From NCBI GenBank assembly GCA_030424715.1, contig JAUHWH010000005.1, positions 124,001-188,000 on the forward strand: 64,000 bases of DNA, given 5' to 3'. The DNA is from Bdellovibrionia bacterium. GTDB lineage: Bacteria > Bdellovibrionota > Bdellovibrionia > Bdellovibrionales > JAGQZY01. This document shows, one piece after another, positions 25,891-35,003 of this stretch. Each line of letters opens with the position of its first letter. Position 1 is the stretch's first letter. The position numbers and the translations under genes were made by a program. The notes under the pieces were generated by a model that saw only the letters and a list, made by a program, of their open reading frames with translations, made no database searches and was not told the origin of the DNA.

Positions 25891-27054
25891 GTGAAGCATT
25901 CGTTACCCTTAAATCAAGAGTGGATAGATAAAGAAGCCCTCAAATTAGTGAAAAAACTCCAGAGTCACAACCATACAACCTATCTTGTGGGTGGGTGCGT
26001 CAGGGATTTGCTCATTGGGCTCCCTCCCAAAGACTTTGATATCTCCACCTCAGCCACCCCTCGACAAGTGAACAAGATCATTCGTCCTTCCCATGTTATC
26101 GGCAGGCGTTTTCAGCTGGTTTTGGTGAAACGATACGGTGAGCAGTACGAGATCTCCACTTTTCGAGGCCAGGCCGAAAACGATGACGACGAAGATGGGC
26201 CGATCACCGACGACAACACTTTCGGAACCCCAGAGGAAGACGCCAGACGACGCGATTTCACCATCAACAGTTTTTTCTACGATCCTGTGGAATGCGAACT
26301 TTACGATTACTGTAATGGCCTGGCCGACATTGAAAAGCGAGTCGTCCGAATGATCGGTGACCCGAGCACGCGTATCCAGGAGGACCCGCTGCGTATGTTG
26401 CGAGCCATTCGCTTCGCTCATAAGTCGAACTTCGAGATCGAAGAAACGCTAAGGGGGGCCATTTTCGAATTGGCAGAACAGCTCGAATTCACCGTTCTCC
26501 CTAGAAAGCGCGAGGAGCTGCTTAAGTTCCTACGACTGAAAACAGCCAGTAACCTGCTGTGGGAATGCCACGATCTCAACCTGCTAAAGCACCTCAGCCC
26601 CACTTTGGATGAAACCTTGCTCAACCACGATGGCGACTTATTCACGAGCTATCTCAATCAAGGTCTCGAGTTTGTGTCGGACTCATCCAATCCGGATGAG
26701 CTGTTTTCTGTGTTGCTGTTCTCAATGATTTCGGCAAAACACCCAAAGTTTTGTGAGACCCTTCATCTGAAAAAAAGTCAGATCGAGGCTCTTTGTGAAA
26801 TTTTGAAAAATGAATGGGGAATGTTTCGCAACGAGCAGGACCTCTTCTTTCAAACTCTCAACTTTATTAAGACCTTACAAGACATCAAAGACAAATCGAA
26901 GTTGCGAGAAAGGTACAAAACTCACCTGCTCAAGAACAATAGTATGGTGACGGCTCTGACTTTAGCCAGCGCTTACCAACTCTTGCCGGCCCCTGACCTT
27001 TACTTTTGGGCCAGTGAATACTGGAAACTCCTCTCTCAGCGTCGATCCCGTTAA
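25891..27054 (+). CDS. pcnB: Poly(A) polymerase / CCA-adding enzyme family protein
   Basis: 387 residues of the class II nucleotidyltransferase family: YLVGGCVRDLLIGLPPKDFDISTSA gives the GG motif and metal-binding D48 and D50, then RDFTINSFFYDP and EDPLRMLRAIRFA (head and neck domains). PcnB adds poly(A) tails that mark RNA for decay; CCA enzymes repair tRNA ends. The Asp/Glu-rich segment NDDDEDGPITDDNTFGTPEED between the motifs is typical of PcnB rather than Cca, as is the lack of an HD domain. The start is GTG 25891 with GGAG 10 bases upstream. Confidence 0.85.
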   Translation: MKHSLPLNQEWIDKEALKLVKKLQSHNHTTYLVGGCVRDLLIGLPPKDFDISTSATPRQVNKIIRPSHVIGRRFQLVLVKRYGEQYEISTFRGQAENDDDEDGPITDDNTFGTPEEDARRRDFTINSFFYDPVECELYDYCNGLADIEKRVVRMIGDPSTRIQEDPLRMLRAIRFAHKSNFEIEETLRGAIFELAEQLEFTVLPRKREELLKFLRLKTASNLLWECHDLNLLKHLSPTLDETLLNHDGDLFTSYLNQGLEFVSDSSNPDELFSVLLFSMISAKHPKFCETLHLKKSQIEALCEILKNEWGMFRNEQDLFFQTLNFIKTLQDIKDKSKLRERYKTHLLKNNSMVTALTLASAYQLLPAPDLYFWASEYWKLLSQRRSR

Positions 27055-27143
27055 CGTCGCACAGTCTCATAGACACCTGAAAACAGCATAGAAATCTCGA
27101 ACCAATGGTGGTATCCTGCAACGGATCTTAATAAGGAGGCTTT

Positions 27144-27380
27144 ATGGGCATCGGTGGTGGTCAAATTCTTATAATTGCTATCATTCTAGTGGTTCTATTT
27201 GTTGCCCCGTCGCGACTTCCTGGGCTTGGAAAATCATTGGCTGAGGCCATTCGAGGATTCAAAAAAGGAATGACGGATGACGAGACTGACGTGACAGAGT
27301 CAGTGAAGCGAGAAAAACTCGATCAAACGGACGCAGAACCTGTCGCTAAGACAAAAGCCTCTGAGAAAGACAAAGTCTAA
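27144..27380 (+). CDS. tatA: Twin-arginine translocase subunit TatA/E
   Basis: TatA oligomers form the pore for folded twin-arginine substrates. The 78-residue protein has the N-terminal membrane helix (ILIIAIILVVLFVAP), the hinge, and the amphipathic helix RLPGLGKSLAEAIRGFKKGM, then a charged tail. The hinge reads FVAPSRLP instead of the common FGPKKLP, so the usual glycine is replaced. AAGGAGG lies before ATG 27144. tatB and tatC are not nearby. Confidence 0.93.
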   Translation: MGIGGGQILIIAIILVVLFVAPSRLPGLGKSLAEAIRGFKKGMTDDETDVTESVKREKLDQTDAEPVAKTKASEKDKV

Positions 27381-27413
27381 AAAGCGAGAGTCGAAAAGCG
27401 ACGACTCGCTTTT
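27379..27413. terminator. Bidirectional terminator between tatA and transketolase
   Basis: Arms AAAAGCGAG-GTCG and CGAC-CTCGCTTTT with a small internal bulge and an AAAAG loop. A/T-rich ends on both sides serve both converging genes. Confidence 0.85.
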
Positions 27414-27420
27414 CGGTCCA

Positions 27421-29439
27421 TCAAGAGATGAGGTCCTTCGCGGCCTCAACAATATCAGAAATACCCAGTCCATACTTTTCGTAAAGCTGGTCCGAAGTGT
27501 ACGCACTACGACCGAAGTGATCTTGAATACCTAGAGTTCGCACGCGGCAAGCCACATCCTTTAGCGCCAGGGCATGGGTCACCATTGCGCCCATCCCAGC
27601 CACCACCCGATGATCTTCGATGGTCACCATTAGACCTGACGTCTTTTTTAGACAGGCCTCTAGGGTTTCAAGATCGGGGTTGTTAATGATCGAGGGATTC
27701 ACCACGATAGCCCCGGTCCCCGCTTCGGCCAGTCGTTTTTGGGCCATCAGTGCGTTCTCCAACAAAGAGCCTGCAGCAAGCAAGGTCACTGACTTTTTAA
27801 AGTCACTTGAATTGTCTGCGACCACCTGCGCTTTGCCATAAGAGTAAGTCGAAGCTTCTGCAAAAGAGGCGGGATAAGTCTCGCGCCCTAAAAAGAAAAT
27901 GGTGGAACGCGGAGTCTCCCCTTTCTTTCGTTTCTCAACAAAGGCCTCTACACACTGAGAGATCAAAGCTTTGGCTTCATCGGCACAGGTTAAACAAACC
28001 ACATCCACGTTGGGTATCGCCGACATCATCGCAAAATAGGTGATCGCCTGATGGGAGGCACCGTCGGCCGCATCTTGAAAACCCGTATGAGAATAGATCG
28101 CCAATAGAGGTGCTTCTGAGAGCCCACTCATGATCATGGGCAAAGCTCCCTTAGTGACACCAAATTGCGCGAAAGTATCGACCACTGGAATGTAGCCTTG
28201 CTTTGACAGACCGACAGCCATGTTCACCATATTACTTTCTGCCACACCCACTTCAAAAGCCGCACTGGGATGCTTTTTACGAAATCCGTCCACACCTGTG
28301 GAACCCTGCAAGTCTGCCGACACACTAACAATCGGGTAATTCTTTTCAAACATCGTGCAGAGAGCTTCACTGACACCTGTTTGAATTTTGGTGCGATCGC
28401 CAGGGACCTTTTCAGTTGTTGATTGGGGTTTTGTTAAGTGACTCAGTTCGATGGCCCATTGAGTGAGAACCTCTGGCGTTTTTCTATCACCGTAGATTTC
28501 ATCAATAAAGGCCTGCACCTGGTCTGCTTTTTTTAACGGAAACCCATGCCCCCCCGATGAGGATTCTTCGGTTTGAGCCACGCCCTTACCTTTGATGGTT
28601 TTAAACCAAATCAACTGCGGCCTTTTAGGGTCGGCTTTCGCCTGACTGGTCACTTGTTCAATGGTGGAGTAGGCTTTTTGTAAATCGTGACCATCTTCAA
28701 CAAACGTGACGTTCCAGCCAAGAGCGGCCAAAGACTCGAAGGTGGGTTTCATTGAAAAAGAATCGTCATCGATCCGACCTGAAAGCTTGGTGTTATTATC
28801 GCTGACCATACAAACGAAAGGCCCCATCTGGCCTTTCTGCGCGAGACCCGGAATGGCGGCAAAAGCCTCTTTCGCCTCGCCCTCCATGCATGCGCCATCA
28901 GAAATGGTGGTCATAGTGACTCGCGGCTGTTCGTTGAGAGATTCAGCGGCAGCCAGTCCCTGTGCTTGAGGTAAGCCCGAACCCAGGGGACCATTACTGA
29001 TATAAACACTTTCAGGGAACAAGTGGGCCTCACCGTGCCCCGTTAAAGCACTCTCAATCGAGCGAAACCCCTTTAGTTTCTCAATATCTAATCCTGCCAA
29101 ACCATAATTGGCCTTTAGGGCATAAATACCATTCTCGCAATGGCCGGCATCGTTCACGAAATGAAACATCTCGTGCCATGTCTTTTGAGCCGCAGCAGAC
29201 TCGGAAAACATATAAGCATGACAGGCCGACATCATCTCGGCAAAGGCTGCGGGGCCACCGAAGTGGCTGGCAGCACCACCAATCACAGCTTGCATGTCCA
29301 TAAGGGCAACAAGAGCTCTGGTTGTATGGGGGCAGGCCGCAGAAAGGGTCTCTCCACGGGCGTTTTTTACCTCGGTTGCAAACTGAGGGTTCTGAGACGG
29401 GTTACTATGTAAAAATTGGGGGGTTTTAAGTGGTTCCAT
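27421..29439 (-). CDS. tkt: Transketolase
   Basis: Thiamine-diphosphate enzyme of the non-oxidative pentose phosphate pathway. The 672-residue protein has an intact TPP-binding motif (ISDGACMEGEAKEAF and DNNTKLSG), GHGEAHLFPES and NGPLGSGLPQAQG in the N-terminal domain, a central pyrimidine domain (VGVAESNMVNMAVGLSKQGY, FAQFGVTKG, SHTGFQDAADGASHQ) and a C-terminal transketolase domain. The sequence is a divergent Tkt, somewhat like the archaeal/split type fused into one chain; dihydroxyacetone synthase is a remote alternative. It sits next to a thiamine transport operon, which fits its cofactor need, though separately transcribed. Confidence 0.88.
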   Translation of the reverse strand: MEPLKTPQFLHSNPSQNPQFATEVKNARGETLSAACPHTTRALVALMDMQAVIGGAASHFGGPAAFAEMMSACHAYMFSESAAAQKTWHEMFHFVNDAGHCENGIYALKANYGLAGLDIEKLKGFRSIESALTGHGEAHLFPESVYISNGPLGSGLPQAQGLAAAESLNEQPRVTMTTISDGACMEGEAKEAFAAIPGLAQKGQMGPFVCMVSDNNTKLSGRIDDDSFSMKPTFESLAALGWNVTFVEDGHDLQKAYSTIEQVTSQAKADPKRPQLIWFKTIKGKGVAQTEESSSGGHGFPLKKADQVQAFIDEIYGDRKTPEVLTQWAIELSHLTKPQSTTEKVPGDRTKIQTGVSEALCTMFEKNYPIVSVSADLQGSTGVDGFRKKHPSAAFEVGVAESNMVNMAVGLSKQGYIPVVDTFAQFGVTKGALPMIMSGLSEAPLLAIYSHTGFQDAADGASHQAITYFAMMSAIPNVDVVCLTCADEAKALISQCVEAFVEKRKKGETPRSTIFFLGRETYPASFAEASTYSYGKAQVVADNSSDFKKSVTLLAAGSLLENALMAQKRLAEAGTGAIVVNPSIINNPDLETLEACLKKTSGLMVTIEDHRVVAGMGAMVTHALALKDVACRVRTLGIQDHFGRSAYTSDQLYEKYGLGISDIVEAAKDLIS

Positions 29440-29480
29440 AGCAATGGGGTACCCTCACTTATCGTTAAAATCAATCGATT

Positions 29481-30125
29481 TTAGAGAGTTAAAGAATCTC
29501 TGACAATCGCGCCCCGGGAAATCTGAGTCACCTTGTCAGCCAGCACATCAACATCGGTGCGATCGTGAGTGATCAGCAAGACTGGACAATGAAGCTGAGC
29601 ACAGAGCTTTTGAATCATCTGGCGACTCGATTGTCGCAACTCCTCATCGAGAGAAGAAAAGGGCTCATCCAGTAGCAACATTCGCGGACGATAGATGAGA
29701 GCTCTCGCTATCGCCACCCGCTGCCGCTCTCCACCTGAGAGACTCTGCACGGACCTTTGCACGCACTCACTCAGCTGCAAGCCCGCCACCAGGGTCTCGA
29801 AATCTTGTTGCCAGTTCTCGTGCTTGGTTTTGTTGACCGGAAACAATATATTTTGCTGGGCTGACATATGAGGAAAGAGGCCCAGGTCTTGAAAAACCAC
29901 CCCCAGCTGCCGCGCCCCCATCGGTAGCGTTCCCAAATCACGATCATGAACTCGCCATGACAAATGGGCCTTTGGATCAGCACCCACCAAAGCATTTAAT
30001 ATGGTCGTCTTGCCGGCGCCAGAAGGGCCCCATAACACGGTGAATCCTTCGTCCAAGATTTCCCAGTCTTCAATGTGCACAGTGAACTCTTTAAATTCAC
30101 GATGAAGTTTTTTTACTACCGACAT
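29481..30125 (-). CDS. thiQ: Thiamine ABC transporter, ATP-binding protein (ThiQ-like)
   Basis: 214-residue ABC ATPase: Walker A WGPSGAGKTT, Q-loop VVFQDLGLFPHMS, signature LSGGERQRVAIARAL, Walker B MLLLDEPFSSLD, and H-loop LLITHDRTD. It powers the permease encoded by the overlapping upstream gene (29 bases). Short length and partner genes match ThiQ rather than the longer FbpC/PotA types with regulatory tails. A small hairpin (TAAAATC/GATTTTA, 29466-29483) covers the stop codon. Confidence 0.85.
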   Translation of the reverse strand: MSVVKKLHREFKEFTVHIEDWEILDEGFTVLWGPSGAGKTTILNALVGADPKAHLSWRVHDRDLGTLPMGARQLGVVFQDLGLFPHMSAQQNILFPVNKTKHENWQQDFETLVAGLQLSECVQRSVQSLSGGERQRVAIARALIYRPRMLLLDEPFSSLDEELRQSSRQMIQKLCAQLHCPVLLITHDRTDVDVLADKVTQISRGAIVRDSLTL

Positions 30126-31572
30126 ACGCCAAACCTTGAAATAGAAAAAACACGAGAGCCGACACTACCACTAATGGCCACAAATATAAAAGAGATTGCT
30201 CTATCCGGTAGTTGGCCAAGAGCCCCTTCATGTCAGAGGCCAAGGTGCTCACCTCTGTCGACTGACTCAAGAGGCCCGTCATTGCAAAGTCCCCACAAGC
30301 CCATACCGCTGCAATGCCGCTGAGTAGAGCCATGACTGATAAACACTGGGGCCAGAGCACTTGGCTAAAAATCTTCAACCAGCTCACTGGAAAGCTTCTT
30401 GCCACCAAGACCTGCTGGCGCAGGTGCTGCAAGTTTTCATAAAATGCGAGGCGAAACAGAAAAGGGAAATAGAGAATGGTCAGTGCACTACCAATTTTCA
30501 AAAAGTCTGACACCTGCCCCACGCCGCCCAAAAGCAAAAAAGCAAAGCCCACCACCACCCAGCCCGGGTGCACCATCGCTAACAAAAAACGACTCCAACG
30601 ATCACTGCAAAAAGAAAAGGCCACCAGGGTTAAAAGCGTGAAGGTTCCAAGCCCGGTCAGTAGTGCCACAATTAGAGATCCACGAATCGACAAAGACAAC
30701 GCACTAAAAACCGAAGGCATGGGTATCTGCGAGGTTGATAACACAAGGCCACCGATGATCAGAAAAAACGGCAGTACAGGAACAACCCACCCCCAGGGAA
30801 TGGCTACAGCTTCTATAAAAAAAGTGTTCGATCGCAAGGGCTTAAAATCAATGTTATCACGCCCGACCAGCAAAGAAGACAAGCCCAGCATGCTCAGAAA
30901 GAAAATCATCGAGTAGTATATAGCCTCGCCCCATTGACCAAAGAACATGACCTTTTCATAGATAAAAACTTCAACACCACCAAACTGACTGCCTCCGACC
31001 AAAAACGGGATGGAGAAACTGAAAAAATAGAGCACGAAAAAATAGAAAAACAACCAGGCCAGATCAAAACGAAGGGCTGACATCAGACCGGATATGATTT
31101 TTATTTTTTTCACATTAGCCACCAGCGCATCACGCACCCACAGGTTGGTCTTCTTAAGCAAAATCCTGTGAAAAACCACCGACACCAAGCCAAGGTTCAT
31201 CAGCACATGAAAGAAGACGACTCCAAACAAGCCAAGAGGCAAAAAACCAAACATTTTTGAAACTAAAGCAACCACGATGATCGGAGGAACAAAGCCCGGA
31301 AGAATCAACATGCCATAAAACAGGGCCAGTTGACGGCGGCTTCGTTTTTGACCGAGGGACAGTAAACCAAAGGCTCCTAAAACGCCCAACAAGAGACTGA
31401 TTAAGGCACTCGCGAAGCCCTGCAAGAAGGCACCCCAAACCACAGTTCCTAAAAAAGGATCAAACCAAGGGCCATCCATGGACATATGGGCCAAAAGAAA
31501 CGGGACTGGAAAAAAAAGCGCCAGCAGCACAAGTGCAAAGGAAAGAGACCTTAATAGAAAGCTTTTTTCCAT
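30097..31572 (-). CDS. thiP: Thiamine ABC transporter, fused permease (ThiP-like)
   Basis: 491-residue membrane protein with about 12 hydrophobic segments in two homologous halves, as in the fused ThiP/FbpB permeases. EAA-type cytoplasmic loops are visible as LVANVKKIKIISGL (first half) and VARSFPVSWLKIFSQVLWP (second half). Its start lies 22 bases inside the thiB 3' end and its end overlaps thiQ. Loop and size agree with ThiP (about 530) though slightly shorter. Confidence 0.84.
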   Translation of the reverse strand: MEKSFLLRSLSFALVLLALFFPVPFLLAHMSMDGPWFDPFLGTVVWGAFLQGFASALISLLLGVLGAFGLLSLGQKRSRRQLALFYGMLILPGFVPPIIVVALVSKMFGFLPLGLFGVVFFHVLMNLGLVSVVFHRILLKKTNLWVRDALVANVKKIKIISGLMSALRFDLAWLFFYFFVLYFFSFSIPFLVGGSQFGGVEVFIYEKVMFFGQWGEAIYYSMIFFLSMLGLSSLLVGRDNIDFKPLRSNTFFIEAVAIPWGWVVPVLPFFLIIGGLVLSTSQIPMPSVFSALSLSIRGSLIVALLTGLGTFTLLTLVAFSFCSDRWSRFLLAMVHPGWVVVGFAFLLLGGVGQVSDFLKIGSALTILYFPFLFRLAFYENLQHLRQQVLVARSFPVSWLKIFSQVLWPQCLSVMALLSGIAAVWACGDFAMTGLLSQSTEVSTLASDMKGLLANYRIEQSLLYLWPLVVVSALVFFLFQGLAYVGSKKTSS

Positions 31573-32591
31573 AGATTCACCAAATCGCGTTTCTTTTTTA
31601 TCAAAGAAAGACTTTCAATGGGTTTAAGATACTTCACATCCTTGGGCACCTTGAAGGGGCTGCCAACCAAAGCCTGCGCATCCACTGGGAACATATAGTT
31701 CTTCGTCATCAGAATCTTTTGGATATCAGTGCGTAAAAGAAAACGGGCAAACTTTTTGGCCCCATCACAATTCTGACAAAACTTTGGAACACCGGCGTAC
31801 TCGACCTGCACCGGATGGGGTTCTGAAAATCGCGACGCCTTGTAAGAGGTGTCGTTTTCTTCAATTTGATGGAAAAACGGCGAGGCAAAGTAAGAAAAAA
31901 CCAAAGTGGGTTGTTGCAATTTAAAAATGCTATAGCTAGACGACCAAGAAGGAGACATGACCTTTATGCTCGGCTTTAGTTTTTCAAGATAGTCGAAAGC
32001 CTTTTCTTGTCCAAGCGTCACCACCACCCATAACAAAAACTGCAAGCCCGGTGAACTCATCCGAGGGTCTTGTAAAATCAGATGATCACGATACTTCGGC
32101 TCCAAAAGATCTAGTAAAGAGTGCGGAGGGTCAACCTCTCCTTCTTTATAGATAAAAGTGAGGGGGCCCCAGTCGTAGGCCACAAAATCAAAAAAATGGC
32201 CCCCCTCTGGAAGGAGGCTCTCTTCGATCTCGTCGTTGATCAAATGCACATCATGCCATTCAAAGAAACGGCGCGCCTCATTGATAGAAAACTGATCCAA
32301 ACCTACGACCATATCCGGCTGATCACTCTCTCGTTTAAACTTAAGTCTTTCGATCAGAAGACCGGCATTCCCCGCGTTGATCCACTGAATGTCTAGACCT
32401 GTTTCTTCTTTGAATCGGCGAGCAATCTCTGGACCAGCCCCCCACTTTTGAATAAAAGAGGAATAAGTCATCACTCGCAAAGAATTTTTATCGCGAAGGG
32501 GCTGTTTATCAAACATAAAGTAGGGGAAAAATAGCACTCCCAGTGCCAGGACCAACCCGAAAAGATAAATAAAAAAGAAACGGATGTTCAT
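31551..32591 (-). CDS. thiB: Thiamine-binding ABC transporter protein (ThiB-like)
   Basis: Extracytoplasmic solute-binding protein, 346 residues from ATG 32591; a TTG at 32639 would overlap the preceding gene and spoil the signal segment (MNIRFFFIYLFGLVLALGVLFF). The core follows ThiB closely: VMTYSSFIQKWGAGPEIARRF, ADVV-like DMVVGLDQFSINEA, AYDWGPLTFIYK, DPRMSSPGLQFLLW, PSWSSSYSIFKLQQPTLVFSYFASPF. ThiB binds thiamine and its phosphates. The N-terminus looks like an uncleaved anchor rather than a lipobox, so the protein may be tethered to the inner membrane. I see no TPP riboswitch (thi box) ahead of the operon. Confidence 0.87.
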   Translation of the reverse strand: MNIRFFFIYLFGLVLALGVLFFPYFMFDKQPLRDKNSLRVMTYSSFIQKWGAGPEIARRFKEETGLDIQWINAGNAGLLIERLKFKRESDQPDMVVGLDQFSINEARRFFEWHDVHLINDEIEESLLPEGGHFFDFVAYDWGPLTFIYKEGEVDPPHSLLDLLEPKYRDHLILQDPRMSSPGLQFLLWVVVTLGQEKAFDYLEKLKPSIKVMSPSWSSSYSIFKLQQPTLVFSYFASPFFHQIEENDTSYKASRFSEPHPVQVEYAGVPKFCQNCDGAKKFARFLLRTDIQKILMTKNYMFPVDAQALVGSPFKVPKDVKYLKPIESLSLIKKKRDLVNLWKKAFY

Positions 32592-32595
32592 AGGA

Positions 32596-33078
32596 CTACC
32601 AAAGAAGGCCGCGGCGACTCTTATAAAAATAGTAATCAAGCCCTAAGCAGCGCCCAGCGCCCAACATAAAAAACAAGAGGTGAATATAAAAGACATAAAA
32701 TTCACCCGGACTAGAAACAAAGTCGAAATAAAGATAGATGTGCATCGATAAGATCATCCCTAAAAGACTGGCCACCCGCACACCAAATCCAAGGATATAG
32801 GACACGCCAATGACAACCTCTAGCATGATCAAAACGTAAGTGGCCATCAACCAATAGGGTTGCACAATATTTTTAAGAAGTTCGTAGTATATTCCTGAAA
32901 CAGGCTCGGCCTCGAGACTGAGCTTGAATCGATCACTGATGTAAGCATGCTCGAGGTACCCACTCTGTACTCGCTGAATCACCAATGACAAGTACTGATA
33001 ACCCAGAACAATCCGCACAAACGCCACGGGAAACATATGGCCGACATATTTTATACTTTCGAGATAAGACGCTAACAT
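32596..33078 (-). CDS. DoxX-like integral membrane protein
   Basis: 160 residues with four hydrophobic segments (about 17-33, 76-95, 100-117, 128-142) and a DoxX-type start (FPVAFVRIVLGYQYLSLVIQRVQSGYL). DoxX proteins are small quinone-linked or redox-associated membrane proteins of mixed role. It is the first gene of the thiamine transporter operon, four bases before thiB. The only predicted promoter space is the 120-base gap with the DNA glycosylase gene. Confidence 0.7.
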   Translation of the reverse strand: MLASYLESIKYVGHMFPVAFVRIVLGYQYLSLVIQRVQSGYLEHAYISDRFKLSLEAEPVSGIYYELLKNIVQPYWLMATYVLIMLEVVIGVSYILGFGVRVASLLGMILSMHIYLYFDFVSSPGEFYVFYIHLLFFMLGAGRCLGLDYYFYKSRRGLLW

Positions 33079-33199
33079 ATCAGTACTTTCTCATGTTTGG
33101 CTGAGATGGCCAATCATTTTCTGGCCTCATGAAACTGGCCCGTTCAACCTTATCGAGTTAAAGCTATTCCCACCGAAGGTTCGATGCTAAAGATGAACT

Positions 33200-33793
33200 A
33201 TGGTCACCTCTTGCGACGAAACACCAAGCTTTATACCCACAAACACGCCTCAGATGGTGATTTTGGGAACCATGGTTGCCATTTGCGCGCGGTCCATTGA
33301 TGGCGAGGCTCCCACAGACCCAGTTTTCTACTATCACAACAACCGCAATCACTTCTGGAAAGTTTTACAATACTTTTTCGCCCCGGATTTAACACCTAAA
33401 ACGCTGACAGTTCCTGAAAAGAAAAGTTTTCTCAACCAGCACGGTGTCGCGATTGCCAACCTGGTTCAGGAGATCGAAGTCCCTAACCGTGAAGCCGCGG
33501 ACCCCTCGGACACTGTTCTGTTTGCGGCCCAGCGCAAAAATCGCCTGCAATTTAAAACGGCGTCACCGAAGCTAAAAGCAATTTTAAAAAACACACCATT
33601 GTTTTTTACTTGTCGACACAAGAAGGGCATCCAAGATCTTGTGACCGGCTACCTTGAGCACAACCAACTCCCCCAGTCCCTGACCCATGAAATCTGCTAT
33701 CTCCCCACCCCAACACGCTGCAATCCACATGCTCGGGCCGCTGTCTGGCGCGATGAAGCCGCCGCTTTCAAAGAGAAGTTGGACCATGGTTGA
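33200..33793 (+). CDS. Uracil-DNA glycosylase superfamily protein (MUG/hypoxanthine-DNA glycosylase-like)
   Basis: 197 residues. The motif VILGTMVAICARSIDGEAPTDPVFYYHNNRNHFWKVLQYFF resembles the ILGSxP...YYxHPRNxFW signature of family 6-type (HDG) and MUG-like glycosylases, which remove deaminated bases. The N-terminal catalytic Pro position of GSMPG reads GTMVA here, and the C-terminal loop YLPTPTRCNPHARA stands where S-P-S/T-R is usual. It is therefore probably a repair enzyme but with unusual active-site residues. No good ribosome site before ATG 33200; convergent to none, divergent from doxX. Confidence 0.68.
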   Translation: MVTSCDETPSFIPTNTPQMVILGTMVAICARSIDGEAPTDPVFYYHNNRNHFWKVLQYFFAPDLTPKTLTVPEKKSFLNQHGVAIANLVQEIEVPNREAADPSDTVLFAAQRKNRLQFKTASPKLKAILKNTPLFFTCRHKKGIQDLVTGYLEHNQLPQSLTHEICYLPTPTRCNPHARAAVWRDEAAAFKEKLDHG

Positions 33794-33908
33794 GTCTTCC
33801 CCTTTCGTGAGACCCTTCCTTTACTATTGAGAAATATTTGCCTTCCACCTTTGTCGGGTATTCCCTCCCTAACGAGACAGGTCTCTGAAATATCCGTAAA
33901 ATGGAGTC

Positions 33909-35003
33909 ATGGAAGTTAAAAAACCGGAGCCAACAGACTGGCCTAGTATCAATGAGTTTTTGGACAAAACCCTCAGACCACAAGTCAACTGGTCACTACA
34001 AGAGGAGTACCCACTCGCCTTCGCTGAGACCAATCGCGATAACATTCGAGTGATTAAAGAGGACAATAAAGTGGTGGCCCATGCCGTGGTGCACACCAAT
34101 ATCATCAAAACCCATTTCCATCTCTTTCGAGTGGGTCTTATTGGCAGCGTCGTCACTGATGAGACGAAACGTGGCCAAGGCATGAGTCGAGAGATCATTA
34201 AGAGCTGCCTACAAAATTGCAAAGATCAAAACTGTGACTTGGCTATTCTCTGGACCGACTTGTTCAATTTCTACAGCCAGTTTGGATTTGAGGTCGCCGG
34301 ATCGGAAGTGGCTCTGCAGGTCACGCCAGACTTTACAGGAGAGATCAAAGACTCCATCAAAATTATGGATACCCCGAAGGTATCGGCACAGGCGCTGCTC
34401 AAGGTGTACAACAAGCACCAAATGAGAAGCGTTCGGCAGGTTTCAGATATCCAAAAATATCTGCAGATCCCCAACACCGAGGTCTATACCGCCTGGAACA
34501 ATCTAACCAATGCTCTAGAAGCCTACTGCGTGGTCGGTAAAGGTGCTGATTTTTCTAATTACATCCATGAATGGGGTGGAAGCGTTTCATCAATTTTATC
34601 TCTAACAAAACATATCGTTGAGAAGAAGCAAGCTCCGATCACTTTAATCACACCACCTCAATGCCAGAACCTGATCAGCCAAATGGAAAAACATCGGGCT
34701 AAAAAATTCTTTGGAGTGCTGGGCATGATAGCGATCACCAATCCAGAAAGTTTTTGTGCGAAGATAAAAAAGGGAGCCCGCACACTGGGCTATGATTCTT
34801 TTGTCTTTGATTTTAAAGAAGGACGATACTTTTTCGGATACGGTGATGAAATCTATTGCACCGACTCTGATCAAGACATCACTCGCTTGGTATTTGGACC
34901 GGTCGAACCCCAACAGATTCATAGCTTTAGTGAAACAGCCCTCGATGCTCTCAAAGAAATCTTCCCCATCCCCTTCTGGGTTTGGGGCTGGGACTCGATA
35001 TGA
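33909..35003 (+). CDS. GNAT-family N-acetyltransferase with C-terminal SCP2-like domain
   Basis: 364 residues. The N-terminal 150 residues carry a GNAT domain with the acetyl-CoA loop VTDETKRGQGMSREIIK (Q/RxxGxG/A pattern) and FYSQFGFEVAG. The remaining 200 residues resemble the second, cryptic GNAT plus sterol-carrier-like region of Eis-type acetyltransferases (LTNALEAYCVVGKGADFSNYIHEWGG). Substrate unknown: peptide, amine or aminoglycoside. ATG 33909 is preceded by GGAG. Its stop overlaps the next gene's start (ATGA). Confidence 0.75.
   Translation: MEVKKPEPTDWPSINEFLDKTLRPQVNWSLQEEYPLAFAETNRDNIRVIKEDNKVVAHAVVHTNIIKTHFHLFRVGLIGSVVTDETKRGQGMSREIIKSCLQNCKDQNCDLAILWTDLFNFYSQFGFEVAGSEVALQVTPDFTGEIKDSIKIMDTPKVSAQALLKVYNKHQMRSVRQVSDIQKYLQIPNTEVYTAWNNLTNALEAYCVVGKGADFSNYIHEWGGSVSSILSLTKHIVEKKQAPITLITPPQCQNLISQMEKHRAKKFFGVLGMIAITNPESFCAKIKKGARTLGYDSFVFDFKEGRYFFGYGDEIYCTDSDQDITRLVFGPVEPQQIHSFSETALDALKEIFPIPFWVWGWDSI

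Noticed and set aside
33079-33199. TPP riboswitch for the thiamine operon
   Set aside because: GGCTGAGA occurs on the wrong strand and the rest of the thi-box consensus is missing.
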